A DNA stretch of 64,000 nucleotides. It comes from an uncultured Rhodocyclaceae bacterium (lineage in GTDB: Bacteria > Pseudomonadota > Gammaproteobacteria > Burkholderiales > Rhodocyclaceae). The stretch covers positions 2,356,001 to 2,420,000 of the forward strand of contig CAJQTY010000001.1 of NCBI GenBank assembly GCA_907163075.1. The letters run 5' to 3'. The translations under genes and the position numbers were made by a program. This document shows positions 18,298-25,972 of the stretch, in pieces; position 1 is the first letter of the stretch, and every line of letters begins with the position of its first letter. The notes below the pieces were generated by a model. The model worked only from the letters and a program-made list of their open reading frames with translations. It ran no database searches and was not told the DNA's origin.

Positions 18298-19095
18298 ATG
18301 GCGAAAAAAAAGAGTGCGCCGAGAACCGTCGCCGCGGTTCCGCTGATCAGCGCTGCCGTCCGGGTCTTTGCCGTTCTTGAACGGCTTTCGCAGCAGCGCG
18401 CCATCGGCCTGGAGGAGCTTTCACGCGAGATCAAGCTGGCCAAGCCGACGGTTTACCGTTTTCTGCTGACTCTCCAGGAGCTGGGTTACGCGCGCCGCGT
18501 CGACGGCGACCGCTGGGCGATGACGATGAAGATGTTCACCCTCGGTTCGCGGGCGCTCGATCATCTCGATCTGCTTTCCGCGGCGCGTCCGATCGCCGAG
18601 GAGTTGTCGGAGGAGCTTGGCGAAACGGTACATATGGGGGTGCTCGACGGCGATGCGGCGGTCTACGTGCTGAAGATCGAATCGCGCTACACCATCCGCA
18701 TGTACTCGCGCGTCGGGCGCCGCATGCCGCTCTACTGCACCGCCATCGGCAAGATCCTGCTCGCCTACGCCGACCCCGCGGAACGGGAAGCCTCGCTCGA
18801 AGGCGTCCGTCTGCTGGCCTTCACCAAGAATACGATCACCACCCGCAAGGCGCTCGACGCCGAACTGGTGAAAATCCGCGAACAGGGCTTCGCCCTCGAT
18901 GACGAGGAGCGCGAGGAAAGCCTGCACTGCATCGGCGCGCCGATCTTCGACTATACCGGTGCGGTGGTCGCCGTGCTCTCGGTGTCCTGGCCGAACTTCC
19001 GTTACGGGCGGGATGAGGAGGGCGGCTGGATCACCACGGTCAAGGACACGGCCGCGCGAATTTCAGTTGCTCTCGGTTACAGCCCGGAGGCTTGA
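18298..19095 (+). CDS. kdgR: IclR-family regulator, probable KdgR
   Basis: 265-aa IclR-type repressor. The winged helix lies at residues ~17-75 (RVFAVLERLSQQRAIGLEEL, IKLAKPTVYRFLLTLQELGY) and the effector domain follows (LGETVHMGVLDGDAAVYVLKIE, LYCTAIGKILLAY, SLHCIGAPIFD). It has a GGGAG ribosome-binding site. It is upstream of and in the same direction as kdgF-kduI-kduD-uxaC, and a palindrome very like the enterobacterial KdgR box lies just before kdgF. It therefore most likely represses the uronate genes until 2-keto-3-deoxygluconate or a related intermediate appears. Assignment as KdgR is by family, context and operator rather than by unique residues. Confidence 0.82.
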   Translation: MAKKKSAPRTVAAVPLISAAVRVFAVLERLSQQRAIGLEELSREIKLAKPTVYRFLLTLQELGYARRVDGDRWAMTMKMFTLGSRALDHLDLLSAARPIAEELSEELGETVHMGVLDGDAAVYVLKIESRYTIRMYSRVGRRMPLYCTAIGKILLAYADPAEREASLEGVRLLAFTKNTITTRKALDAELVKIREQGFALDDEEREESLHCIGAPIFDYTGAVVAVLSVSWPNFRYGRDEEGGWITTVKDTAARISVALGYSPEA

Positions 19096-19291
19096 GCCGG
19101 AGCGTCATTCTCACAGGGCGATCGCCGCAATGGCGATGGCATGGCAAGTGGCCGGTCGATCCGGGCCTCGTCATTCCGGCGCCCGCCGGTATGAAATGAA
19201 GCTTGCACAACTTCCTTGAATGACTTTGGCATTCACGCGGTTGCCTTGGTCATTCTCACCGTGTATGTCGTTTCCCGGGCGCAAATTATTA

Positions 19292-19311
19292 AAATGAAAC
19301 ATTGTTCCAAA
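19292..19311. promoter_or_regulatory. KdgR-like operator upstream of kdgF
   Basis: AATGAAACATTGTTCCAAA with the near-palindromic core TGAAACATTGTTCCA (19295-19309) resembles the KdgR box known from pectinolytic enterobacteria (AATRAAAYRNYRTTTYATT as I recall it), matching about 16 of 19 positions. It lies about 110 bases upstream of the kdgF start, in the only sizeable gap of the cassette, between regulator and catabolic genes. The rest of 19096-19420 shows only half of a GTCATTCCGGCG repeat near 19170. Confidence 0.65.
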
Positions 19312-19420
19312 AAACATTGATTCGCGTCGCGGCTTGGTGTAAATTTCGTTTTGTCGGTATGGAAAGTTCTGTTTTCCAGATCAATTTTTGACGACGCGAA
19401 CGATTACAACGGATGGAACG

Positions 19421-19759
19421 ATGAGCACAGTATTTTTCCCCAATGCGGAACTGGCGCTGGAAGCGATCGAGCCGGGCCAGGTCAGCCGCAAGATCCGCGC
19501 CAAGGGCGGCAGCCTGATGATGGTCGAGGTGTGGTTCACCGCCGGCGCCTGCGGCAGCGAGCACCGGCATGTGCACGAACAGGTCTGTTACTGCCTGTCG
19601 GGCGAGTTCGTGTTCACCGTCGAAGGCGAGACCCGCACCCTGCGCGCCGGCGATTCGCTTTATGTTCCGGCCTCCGCGCTGCACGGCACGGTCTGTGTCG
19701 CCGACGGCCGGCTGCTCGATATCTTCACGCCGCAGCGCGAAGACTTTCTCAAGGCTTGA
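19421..19759 (+). CDS. kdgF: Cupin protein, probable KdgF
   Basis: 112-aa single-cupin protein when started at ATG 19421 (MSTVFFPNAE), which follows a weak purine-rich site. Cupin motif 1 is visible as GSEHRHVHEQVCYCLSGEFV with metal-ligand histidines, and motif 2 as PASALHGTVC. In pectin and alginate degraders, KdgF linearises unsaturated monouronates to 5-keto-4-deoxyuronate, the substrate of KduI. Position immediately before kduI (10-base gap) supports this job. A generic cupin role cannot be excluded by sequence alone. Confidence 0.8.
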   Translation: MSTVFFPNAELALEAIEPGQVSRKIRAKGGSLMMVEVWFTAGACGSEHRHVHEQVCYCLSGEFVFTVEGETRTLRAGDSLYVPASALHGTVCVADGRLLDIFTPQREDFLKA

Positions 19760-19769
19760 AGGAGATTCC

Positions 19770-20606
19770 ATGAAACTGGAAACACGCTATTCGCATCACC
19801 CGGAGGACGTGAAGTCCTACGACACCGAAGCCCTCCGCCGCCATTTCCTCGTCGAACAGGTATTCGTCACCGGCGAGCTGAAGCTGGTTTACACCCACGT
19901 CGACCGGGTCGTTTTCGGCGGCGCGGTTCCGACCACGCAGGCGCTGGCGCTCGAGGGCGGCAAGGCTTTCGGCACACCGAGTTTCCTCGATCGCCGGGAA
20001 CTGGGCGTGGTCAATCTGGGCGGTAACGGCAGCGTGCTGGTCGACGGCCAGGCCTACGCCCTGGCCAACGGCGACGGCCTCTACGTCGGCATGGGCACGC
20101 AGACGGTGGCGCTGGAAAGCGATGACGCCGCACATCCGGCGAAGTTCTACCTGATGAGCTGCCCGGCGCATGCCAGCTATCCCACGGTGCGCATCACGCG
20201 CGCCGATGCCAACCCGAAGAAGCTGGGTTCGCCCGAGACCTGCAACGTGCGCACCATCTATCAGTACGTGCATCCGGCCGTGTGCAAGAGCTGCCAGCTA
20301 GTCATGGGCGTTACCGTTCTCGAACCGGGGAGCGTCTGGAATACCTATCCGCCGCACACGCACGAACGGCGCATGGAGGTCTATCTCTACTTCGGCATGT
20401 CGGAGGCGACGCGCATCTTTCATCTGCACGGGCAGCCGGCCGAAACCCGCCACATCGTGATGGCCAACGAGCAGGCGGTAATTTCGCCATCGTGGTCGAT
20501 CCACTCCGGCGTCGGCTCCGGCCCGTATTCCTTCGTCTGGGGCATGGCCGGCGAGAACCAGACCTTCGACGACATGGACGGCCTCGGCCCCAACGATCTC
20601 AAATAA
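19770..20606 (+). CDS. kduI: 5-keto-4-deoxyuronate isomerase KduI
   Basis: 278 aa, identical in length to the E. coli enzyme, starting at ATG 19770 with GGAG upstream. It isomerises 5-keto-4-deoxyuronate (DKI) to 2,5-diketo-3-deoxygluconate in the cytoplasm. The N-terminus ETRYSHHPEDVKSYDTEALR, the metal-site PPHTHERRMEVYLYF and the C-terminal WSIHSGVGS...SFVWGMAGENQ are family signatures. It lies between kdgF and kduD, the preceding and following pathway steps; the gap to kduD is 11 bases. Confidence 0.96.
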   Translation: MKLETRYSHHPEDVKSYDTEALRRHFLVEQVFVTGELKLVYTHVDRVVFGGAVPTTQALALEGGKAFGTPSFLDRRELGVVNLGGNGSVLVDGQAYALANGDGLYVGMGTQTVALESDDAAHPAKFYLMSCPAHASYPTVRITRADANPKKLGSPETCNVRTIYQYVHPAVCKSCQLVMGVTVLEPGSVWNTYPPHTHERRMEVYLYFGMSEATRIFHLHGQPAETRHIVMANEQAVISPSWSIHSGVGSGPYSFVWGMAGENQTFDDMDGLGPNDLK

Positions 20607-20617
20607 AGGACAGGACA

Positions 20618-21388
20618 ATGAGCGGAATACTTGACGCATTCAAACTGGATGGAAAGGTGGCCATCGTCACCGGGTCGGAGCGCGGGCTCGGCCGCGGCAT
20701 GGCGCTGGCGCTGGCTGAAGCCGGTGCCGACATCGTCGGCGTGACCTACGCCGACAGCGCTCCGGAGACCGCCGCGGCGATCGAGGCGACCGGGCGCAGG
20801 TATGTCCACATCCAGGCCAACCTGCTCAGCATCGAGCCGATCGAACGCATTGTCGACACCGCGCTCAAGGCCTTCGGCCACATCGACATCCTGGTCAACA
20901 ATGCCGGCATCATCACGCGCAACGATTCGGTCGACTTCACCGAGAAGGAATGGGACGACGTGATGAACGTCAACCTCAAGTCGGCCTTCTTCCTCTGCCA
21001 GGCCGTGGCTCGCCAGTTCATCGCACAGGGTCGCGGCGGCAAGATCGTCAACATCGCCTCCATGCTGTCCTTCCAGGGCGGCATCCGGGTGCCTTCGTAC
21101 ACCGCTTCAAAGAGCGGCATCAAAGGCATCACTATGCTGATGGCCAACGAATGGGCCAAGCACGGGGTCAACGTCAATGCCATCGCCCCGGGCTACATGG
21201 CGACCGACAACACCACCCAGTTGCGCGCCGACGAAAAGCGTAATGCCGAAATCCTGGAACGCATCCCGGCCGGGCGCTGGGGCCTGCCAAAAGATCTCGG
21301 CGGCGCCGTCGTCTTTCTGGCTTCGCCAGCCTCGGACTACATCAACGGCTACACCATCGCCGTCGATGGCGGCTGGCTCGCGCGTTAA
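20618..21388 (+). CDS. kduD: 2-dehydro-3-deoxy-D-gluconate 5-dehydrogenase KduD
   Basis: 256-aa short-chain dehydrogenase reducing 2,5-diketo-3-deoxygluconate to 2-keto-3-deoxygluconate with NAD(P)H. Start chosen at ATG 20618 (AGGACA upstream; the product begins SGILDAFKLDGKVAIVTG), not the earlier in-frame codons that lie inside kduI. The nucleotide-binding TGSERGLGRGMA, NNAG, the catalytic Ser in NIASMLSFQGG and the YTASK motif are present. It is in tight series with kduI and uxaC. Confidence 0.95.
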   Translation: MSGILDAFKLDGKVAIVTGSERGLGRGMALALAEAGADIVGVTYADSAPETAAAIEATGRRYVHIQANLLSIEPIERIVDTALKAFGHIDILVNNAGIITRNDSVDFTEKEWDDVMNVNLKSAFFLCQAVARQFIAQGRGGKIVNIASMLSFQGGIRVPSYTASKSGIKGITMLMANEWAKHGVNVNAIAPGYMATDNTTQLRADEKRNAEILERIPAGRWGLPKDLGGAVVFLASPASDYINGYTIAVDGGWLAR

Positions 21389-21410
21389 ATCAAGCCTTAC
21401 GGAGAGCCAC

Positions 21411-22832
21411 ATGCAAGCCTTCATGAACGCCGATTTCCTCCTCCCCGACGAGAGCTCGCGGCGGCTCTACCACGACTACGCGGCAGCGATGCCGATCCTC
21501 GACTATCACTGCCACCTGCCGCCTGCCGACATCGCCAACGACTCACGCTTCAAGAACATCGCCCACGCCTGGCTCGGCGGCGACCACTACAAGTGGCGCG
21601 CCATGCGCTCGAACGGCGTGCCCGAAGACGACATCACCGGCCACGAACCCGATTACAACAGCTTCCTCGCGTGGGCCAGAACGGTTCCGCGCCTGATCGG
21701 CAACCCGCTCTACCACTGGACTCACCTCGAACTGCAGCGCTACTTCGGGATCTATGAGCCGCTCTCCGAAAAAACCGCGCCGAAAATCTGGGAAGCCTGC
21801 AACGCCCAGATCGTCACCCCCGAATTCGGCGCCCGCACTCTGCTCAAGAGAATGAACGTCCGCGCCGTCGGCACCACCGACGACCCGGCCGACACCCTCG
21901 AGCACCACATCGCCTACACCACCGCGCGCCAGCCCGGCGACCCGGTGATGACGCCCAGCTACCGGCCCGACAAGGCGCTGGCAATTGACGACCTGCTCGC
22001 CTGGAAAACCTATCTGGTCAAGCTCGGCAGCGCCGCCAACGTCTCCATCGGCAGCTATCGCGACCTGGTCACCGCGCTCGACACGCGCCACAGCGCGTTC
22101 CACGACCTCGGCTGCCGCGCCTCCGACCACGGCCTGATCGCGCCCTTCGCCACCTTTACCAACGGGCCGGCACTGGAAACCCTGTTCACCAAACTGCTCA
22201 ACGGAACGCCGCCTACGCCGGACGAGAGCGACGCCTTCAAGACCGCCGTCCTGCTCGACGTCGGGCGCATGAACGCCAGGCGCGGCTGGGTCATGCAACT
22301 GCATCTGGCCGCCATCCGCAATCTCAACACACCGATGTTCAAGCGCCTTGGCCCCGATACCGGCTACGACGCGGTGAGCGACGAGAAGATCGCGCGCAAG
22401 CTCGGCGCCTTCATGGACGCCCTGCAGAGCGACGGCCTGCTGCCCAAGACCATTCTCTATTCGCTCAATCCCGGCGACCTCGAAGTGCTCGGCACGGTCA
22501 TGGGCTGCTTCCAGGACGGATCGATTCCCGGCAAGATTCAGTGCGGCTCGGCCTGGTGGTTCAACGACCACATCGAAGGCATGCGCCGGCAGATGGTCAG
22601 CCTGGGCAACCTCGGACTGCTCTCGCGTTTCGTCGGCATGCTCACCGATTCAAGGAGCTTCCTCTCCTTCCCGCGCCACGAGTATTTCCGCCGCATCCTG
22701 TGCGCGCTCGTCGGCAGCTGGATCGAAGCCGGCGAGATCCCCGCCGACTTCGAGACCTTCGGCGGCATGGTGCAGGACATCAGCTTCCGCAACGCGAAAA
22801 ATTACTTCGCTATTCCGGGGGTCGAGGAGTAA
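21411..22832 (+). CDS. uxaC: Glucuronate/galacturonate isomerase UxaC
   Basis: 473-aa uronate isomerase converting D-glucuronate to fructuronate and D-galacturonate to tagaturonate. Start at ATG 21411 (GGAGAG upstream). N-terminal metal motif DYHCHLPPADIA, later FGARTLLKRMNVRAVGTTDDP, MQLHLAAIRN and the C-terminal WWFNDHIEGMRRQM and LTDSRSFLSFPRHEYFRRI are typical of the amidohydrolase-superfamily enzyme. It ends the cassette; the following enzymes (UxaB/UxuB, UxaA/UxuA, KDG kinase and aldolase) are not in this window and must be elsewhere if the pathway is complete. Confidence 0.96.
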   Translation: MQAFMNADFLLPDESSRRLYHDYAAAMPILDYHCHLPPADIANDSRFKNIAHAWLGGDHYKWRAMRSNGVPEDDITGHEPDYNSFLAWARTVPRLIGNPLYHWTHLELQRYFGIYEPLSEKTAPKIWEACNAQIVTPEFGARTLLKRMNVRAVGTTDDPADTLEHHIAYTTARQPGDPVMTPSYRPDKALAIDDLLAWKTYLVKLGSAANVSIGSYRDLVTALDTRHSAFHDLGCRASDHGLIAPFATFTNGPALETLFTKLLNGTPPTPDESDAFKTAVLLDVGRMNARRGWVMQLHLAAIRNLNTPMFKRLGPDTGYDAVSDEKIARKLGAFMDALQSDGLLPKTILYSLNPGDLEVLGTVMGCFQDGSIPGKIQCGSAWWFNDHIEGMRRQMVSLGNLGLLSRFVGMLTDSRSFLSFPRHEYFRRILCALVGSWIEAGEIPADFETFGGMVQDISFRNAKNYFAIPGVEE

Positions 22833-22892
22833 GGAAATCGGCCATCCGGTTGGCGTGGTGTTGCACGCTGTCTGGAACTTATGCAAACGGCC

Positions 22893-23023
22893 GGTAAGGC
22901 GGACAAGCGCAGCGCCTTCCGCCGTATGAGCCCCATTTGGCGGATAACGCTACGCTCATCCGCCCTACGCAGGGCAAAGCCGAACCTGCGTAGCTTGCAA
23001 ATAGGCGTTATCAAGATCGCATT
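22893..23023. repeat. Dispersed palindromic repeat, copy B (right flank of uronate cassette)
   Basis: Starts GGTAAGGCGGACAAGCGCAG, contains TCCGCCCTAC at about 22959-22968, and continues like copy A (GGCAAAGCCGAACC, AAATAGGCGTTATCAAGATC). Same orientation as the copy at 18096-18225. It begins 60 bases after the uxaC stop. The remainder of 22833-23120 shows nothing else. Confidence 0.85.
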
Positions 23024-23120
23024 ACTACGCCACCACGAGATGTTCGTCCTGCAGTAGCGAATGGGTGCTGCAGACATTATGAAGCCGCAGTTCGACTCGG
23101 CCGGCGTCGGTCCAGTCCCA

Positions 23121-24017
23121 TCAGCGGAGCGCCGCGCAGACATCCCTGACCTGGCCACGTAGCCAGCGATGGGCCGGATCGGCATCCAGTCTCGGGTGCC
23201 AAAGCAGTGAAACCGTGATCTCCGGCGTGGGAACGGGAATGAGAAAACTGTGCATGCCGGTGCGCAGATTCCCGGTGTGTCGTTCGGGAACGCTGGCGAT
23301 CAGATCGGACGCCCGAGCCAGCGCCAACGCGGTCGAAAAACCTCCGACGATCGTGACGATCTTCCGCTCCAGGCCCAATGAGCGCAGAGCCTCGTCAATC
23401 GGCCCCTTGTCCGCACCCTGTCGCGAGACATAGATGTGCCGCCCTGCCGCATAACGGGACGGCGTGACCTCACCCTGGCTCAGCGTGTGCCCCATGCGCA
23501 CGACGCCAACGAAGCGGTCCCGGAACAATGCCTGTACACGCAGCTCCGGCGCCGCCGTCTTGCCCACCACGCCGGTTTCCAGATCGACGATCCCGTCGCG
23601 CAGTGGCGTGCTGTCTTTGTCCGGTTTCTGCACAAAGCACAGCCGCACGCCGGGCGCTTCCTCACCAACATGGGCGATAAGGTCCGGTCCGAAATTCTCC
23701 ACGAAGCCTTCGCTGGTCCGCAAGGTGAACGTCCTGACCAACTGTTTGAGGTTGAGCTTCTCGACGGGGCGCAATACGGCTTCCCCATCCTGCACGAGCT
23801 GTCTGACTCGCTCGCGCAGTTCGATCGCCCGCGGCGTCGGAACGAGACCGCGCCCGGCCCTGACCAAAAGCGGATCGCCCGTCGTCTCACGCAAGCGCGC
23901 CAGCGCCCGGCTCATCGCCGACGGACTCAGGCGCAACCGTCGGGCCGCACGCGCCACGCTGCCTTCGGCGAGCAGCACATCAAGAGTGGCAAGCAGGTTC
24001 AGATCGGGTCTAGACAT
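23121..24017 (-). CDS. LysR-family transcriptional regulator (NodD/SyrM-like branch)
   Basis: 298-aa LysR regulator. HTH at residues ~5-60 (LNLLATLDVLLAEGSVARAA, LSPSAMSRALARLRE, then DPLLVRAGRGLVPTPRA). This RxLxLSPSAMSRALARLR pattern is usual for the NodD/LeuO-like branch whose members control exporters and catabolic genes. The effector domain is full length. It is divergent from the MFS exporter with about 140 bases between starts, and most likely regulates it. Confidence 0.9.
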   Translation of the reverse strand: MSRPDLNLLATLDVLLAEGSVARAARRLRLSPSAMSRALARLRETTGDPLLVRAGRGLVPTPRAIELRERVRQLVQDGEAVLRPVEKLNLKQLVRTFTLRTSEGFVENFGPDLIAHVGEEAPGVRLCFVQKPDKDSTPLRDGIVDLETGVVGKTAAPELRVQALFRDRFVGVVRMGHTLSQGEVTPSRYAAGRHIYVSRQGADKGPIDEALRSLGLERKIVTIVGGFSTALALARASDLIASVPERHTGNLRTGMHSFLIPVPTPEITVSLLWHPRLDADPAHRWLRGQVRDVCAALR

Positions 24018-24159
24018 GCTTCAACCATAGCAGTGTTTGACTGACACATGGCGTCAAACGCACGAATAAAGTGCAAATGTTGTGACTTCCGCCAGGTCGT
24101 ACAAAGACCTACGATTCAGATAGCCCCGTTCTGGGAGCCATCGACAAAAGGAGTTTACG

Positions 24160-25614
24160 GTGAAAACAATCATTGCAGCGCGAGCCGATGCCGTATCCCG
24201 AAGCGCGCAACCGACGCCTTCGCTGCGTTTGGCGCTCGCCAGCCTTGCGCTGTCCGTGTTGCTATCGTCGCTCGGCACCAGCATCGCCAATGTCGCCCTG
24301 CCGAACCTGGCAGAGGCCTTCAACGCCTCCTTCCAGCAGGTCCAGTGGATCGTCCTCGCCTATCTGCTCGCCATCACCACCCTGATCGTCAGCGCCGGGC
24401 GACTCGGAGACATCCTCGGCCGCCGCCGGCTGCTGATCGCCGGAATCTTGCTGTTCACCGTGGCCTCGTTCCTGTGTGGCGTTGCGCCGACGCTTTGGCT
24501 GCTGATCGCTGCCCGTGCGCTACAGGGCCTGGGCGCGGCCACCATGATGGCCCTCACCATGGCGTTTGTCGGTGAAACGGTGCCAAAGGAAAAGACCGGC
24601 AGCGCGATCGGGCTACTCGGAACAATGTCGGCGATCGGCACCGCGCTCGGCCCATCACTCGGCGGCATCCTGATTGCCGGGCTCGGTTGGCCGGCAATCT
24701 TTTTCATCAACCTGCCACTGGGTGCCCTGGCGCTTTTTCTCGCGTATCGTTACCTGCCCGTTGATCAGCGGAAACCGAAAACTGAATGCGCCGGCTTCGA
24801 CACGATCGGTACGCTGCTTCTGGCCCTGACGCTAGCCGCTTATGCGCTTGCGATGACCAGCGGGCGTGGCAGTTTTGGTCCGCTCAACATGAGCCTGCTT
24901 TTAGCCGCATTTTTCGGCGTTGGCGTCTTTGTACTTGCCGAAGCGAGAAGCACATCACCCCTAATCAGAATGGCGATGTTCAGCAGGCTTGAGCTGAGCG
25001 CAAGCCTGGCCACCAGCGTCCTCGTTTCAACGGTGATGATGGCGACGCTGGTGGTCGGCCCCTTCTATCTCGCTCGTACGCTCGGACTCGACGCAGCGAG
25101 GGTTGGACTCGTCCTGTCCGTCGGCCCGCTGGTAGCGGCGTTAACCGCCGTGCCAGCCGGGCGCCTGGCAGACCGGCTTGGCACGCAATGCGTGACCGCC
25201 GTCGGACTCATCGGCATGGGGGTCGGCGCCTTCACGCTATCCATGCTGCCGAGCAGTTTCGGCATCCCCGGCTACATCGCACCGATCGTCGTCATTACCG
25301 CCAGCTATGCGCTCTTCCAGACGGCCAACAACACCGCAGTCATGAGCGATGTCAGCCCGGACCAGCGCGGCGCCATTTCCGGGATGCTCAACCTGTCCCG
25401 CAATCTGGGGCTGATCACCGGCGCGTCGGTTATGGGCACCGTCTTCGCATACGGATCGGCAACGAGCGACATCACGACGGCGCCCCCCGAAGCCGTTGCC
25501 ACCGGAATGCGGGTCACGTTCGCAGTTGCGGCGTGTTTGGTTGCCCTTGCTCTCGCCGTCGCTGCTGCAGCTTTCCGTCGCACATTCCGGAATCGTGGTA
25601 GTCAGTCATTCTGA
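24160..25614 (+). CDS. MFS multidrug exporter, DHA2 (EmrB/QacA) family
   Basis: 484-aa proton-driven drug exporter with about 14 predicted membrane segments, the size of DHA2 proteins. The start is GTG at 24160, supported by AAAAGGAG. Motif A is visible (SAGRLGDILGRRRLL) and motif C (GTALGPSLGGILIAGLGW). Loop QWIVLAYLLAITTLIV is typical of the family. Substrate unknown. It lacks an adjacent membrane-fusion protein, so it probably pumps into the periplasm on its own. Regulation is probably by the divergent LysR protein. Confidence 0.9.
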   Translation: MKTIIAARADAVSRSAQPTPSLRLALASLALSVLLSSLGTSIANVALPNLAEAFNASFQQVQWIVLAYLLAITTLIVSAGRLGDILGRRRLLIAGILLFTVASFLCGVAPTLWLLIAARALQGLGAATMMALTMAFVGETVPKEKTGSAIGLLGTMSAIGTALGPSLGGILIAGLGWPAIFFINLPLGALALFLAYRYLPVDQRKPKTECAGFDTIGTLLLALTLAAYALAMTSGRGSFGPLNMSLLLAAFFGVGVFVLAEARSTSPLIRMAMFSRLELSASLATSVLVSTVMMATLVVGPFYLARTLGLDAARVGLVLSVGPLVAALTAVPAGRLADRLGTQCVTAVGLIGMGVGAFTLSMLPSSFGIPGYIAPIVVITASYALFQTANNTAVMSDVSPDQRGAISGMLNLSRNLGLITGASVMGTVFAYGSATSDITTAPPEAVATGMRVTFAVAACLVALALAVAAAAFRRTFRNRGSQSF

Positions 25615-25970
25615 AACACGTTGATAACCCGTCATTCCGGCGAAGGCGGGAGTCCAGTGGTGCACTACTGGTGCAACGACTACTCGGTGCCGACAGCCTA
25701 TGGCTATCACGATAGGCTGGTCGTTGTTACGATAGGCACGAATTCATCTACAAGCTGCTGCATTAGCTGGCGCGGCTGGAACGCAAACCGCATGCTGTCG
25801 ATCAGGCATGCGCGTGGGCATTACTCGCGTAGCCCTGCCGGCCAGGAACAGAAAGGATCTTGAGCAGGTTTCGGCTGAAGCCAAGGCCAGGCTCCAGTTC
25901 GTATTTCTCGAGAACGTAGATGATGCCGTGCGCCGCGTAATGGAATGATGGATAGTCCGGACCCGAGTAC
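25615..25970. other. Intergenic region with half-repeat and near-palindromes
   Basis: About 355 bases between the exporter and the kinase. At 25629 begins a lone half (GTCATTCCGGCGAAGGCGGG) of the repeat family seen at 27621. At about 25651-25668 there is a near-perfect 18-base palindrome (CCAGTGGTGCACTACTGG). The right half overlaps the minus-strand coding-like stretch listed separately. No promoter can be assigned with confidence. Confidence 0.5.
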
Positions 25971-25972
25971 AT
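25802..25972 (-). pseudogene. Unidentified coding-like fragment
   Basis: The minus strand carries 56 codons from an ATG at 25972 to a stop at 25802 with codon use like real genes here. The product includes SGPDYPSFHYAAHGIIYVLE and LEPGLGFSRNLLKILSVPG. I do not recognise the family. It overlaps only the first base or two of the kinase gene on the other strand. It may be the surviving end of a deleted gene or a small real gene; a ribosome-binding site is not evident. Confidence 0.3.
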
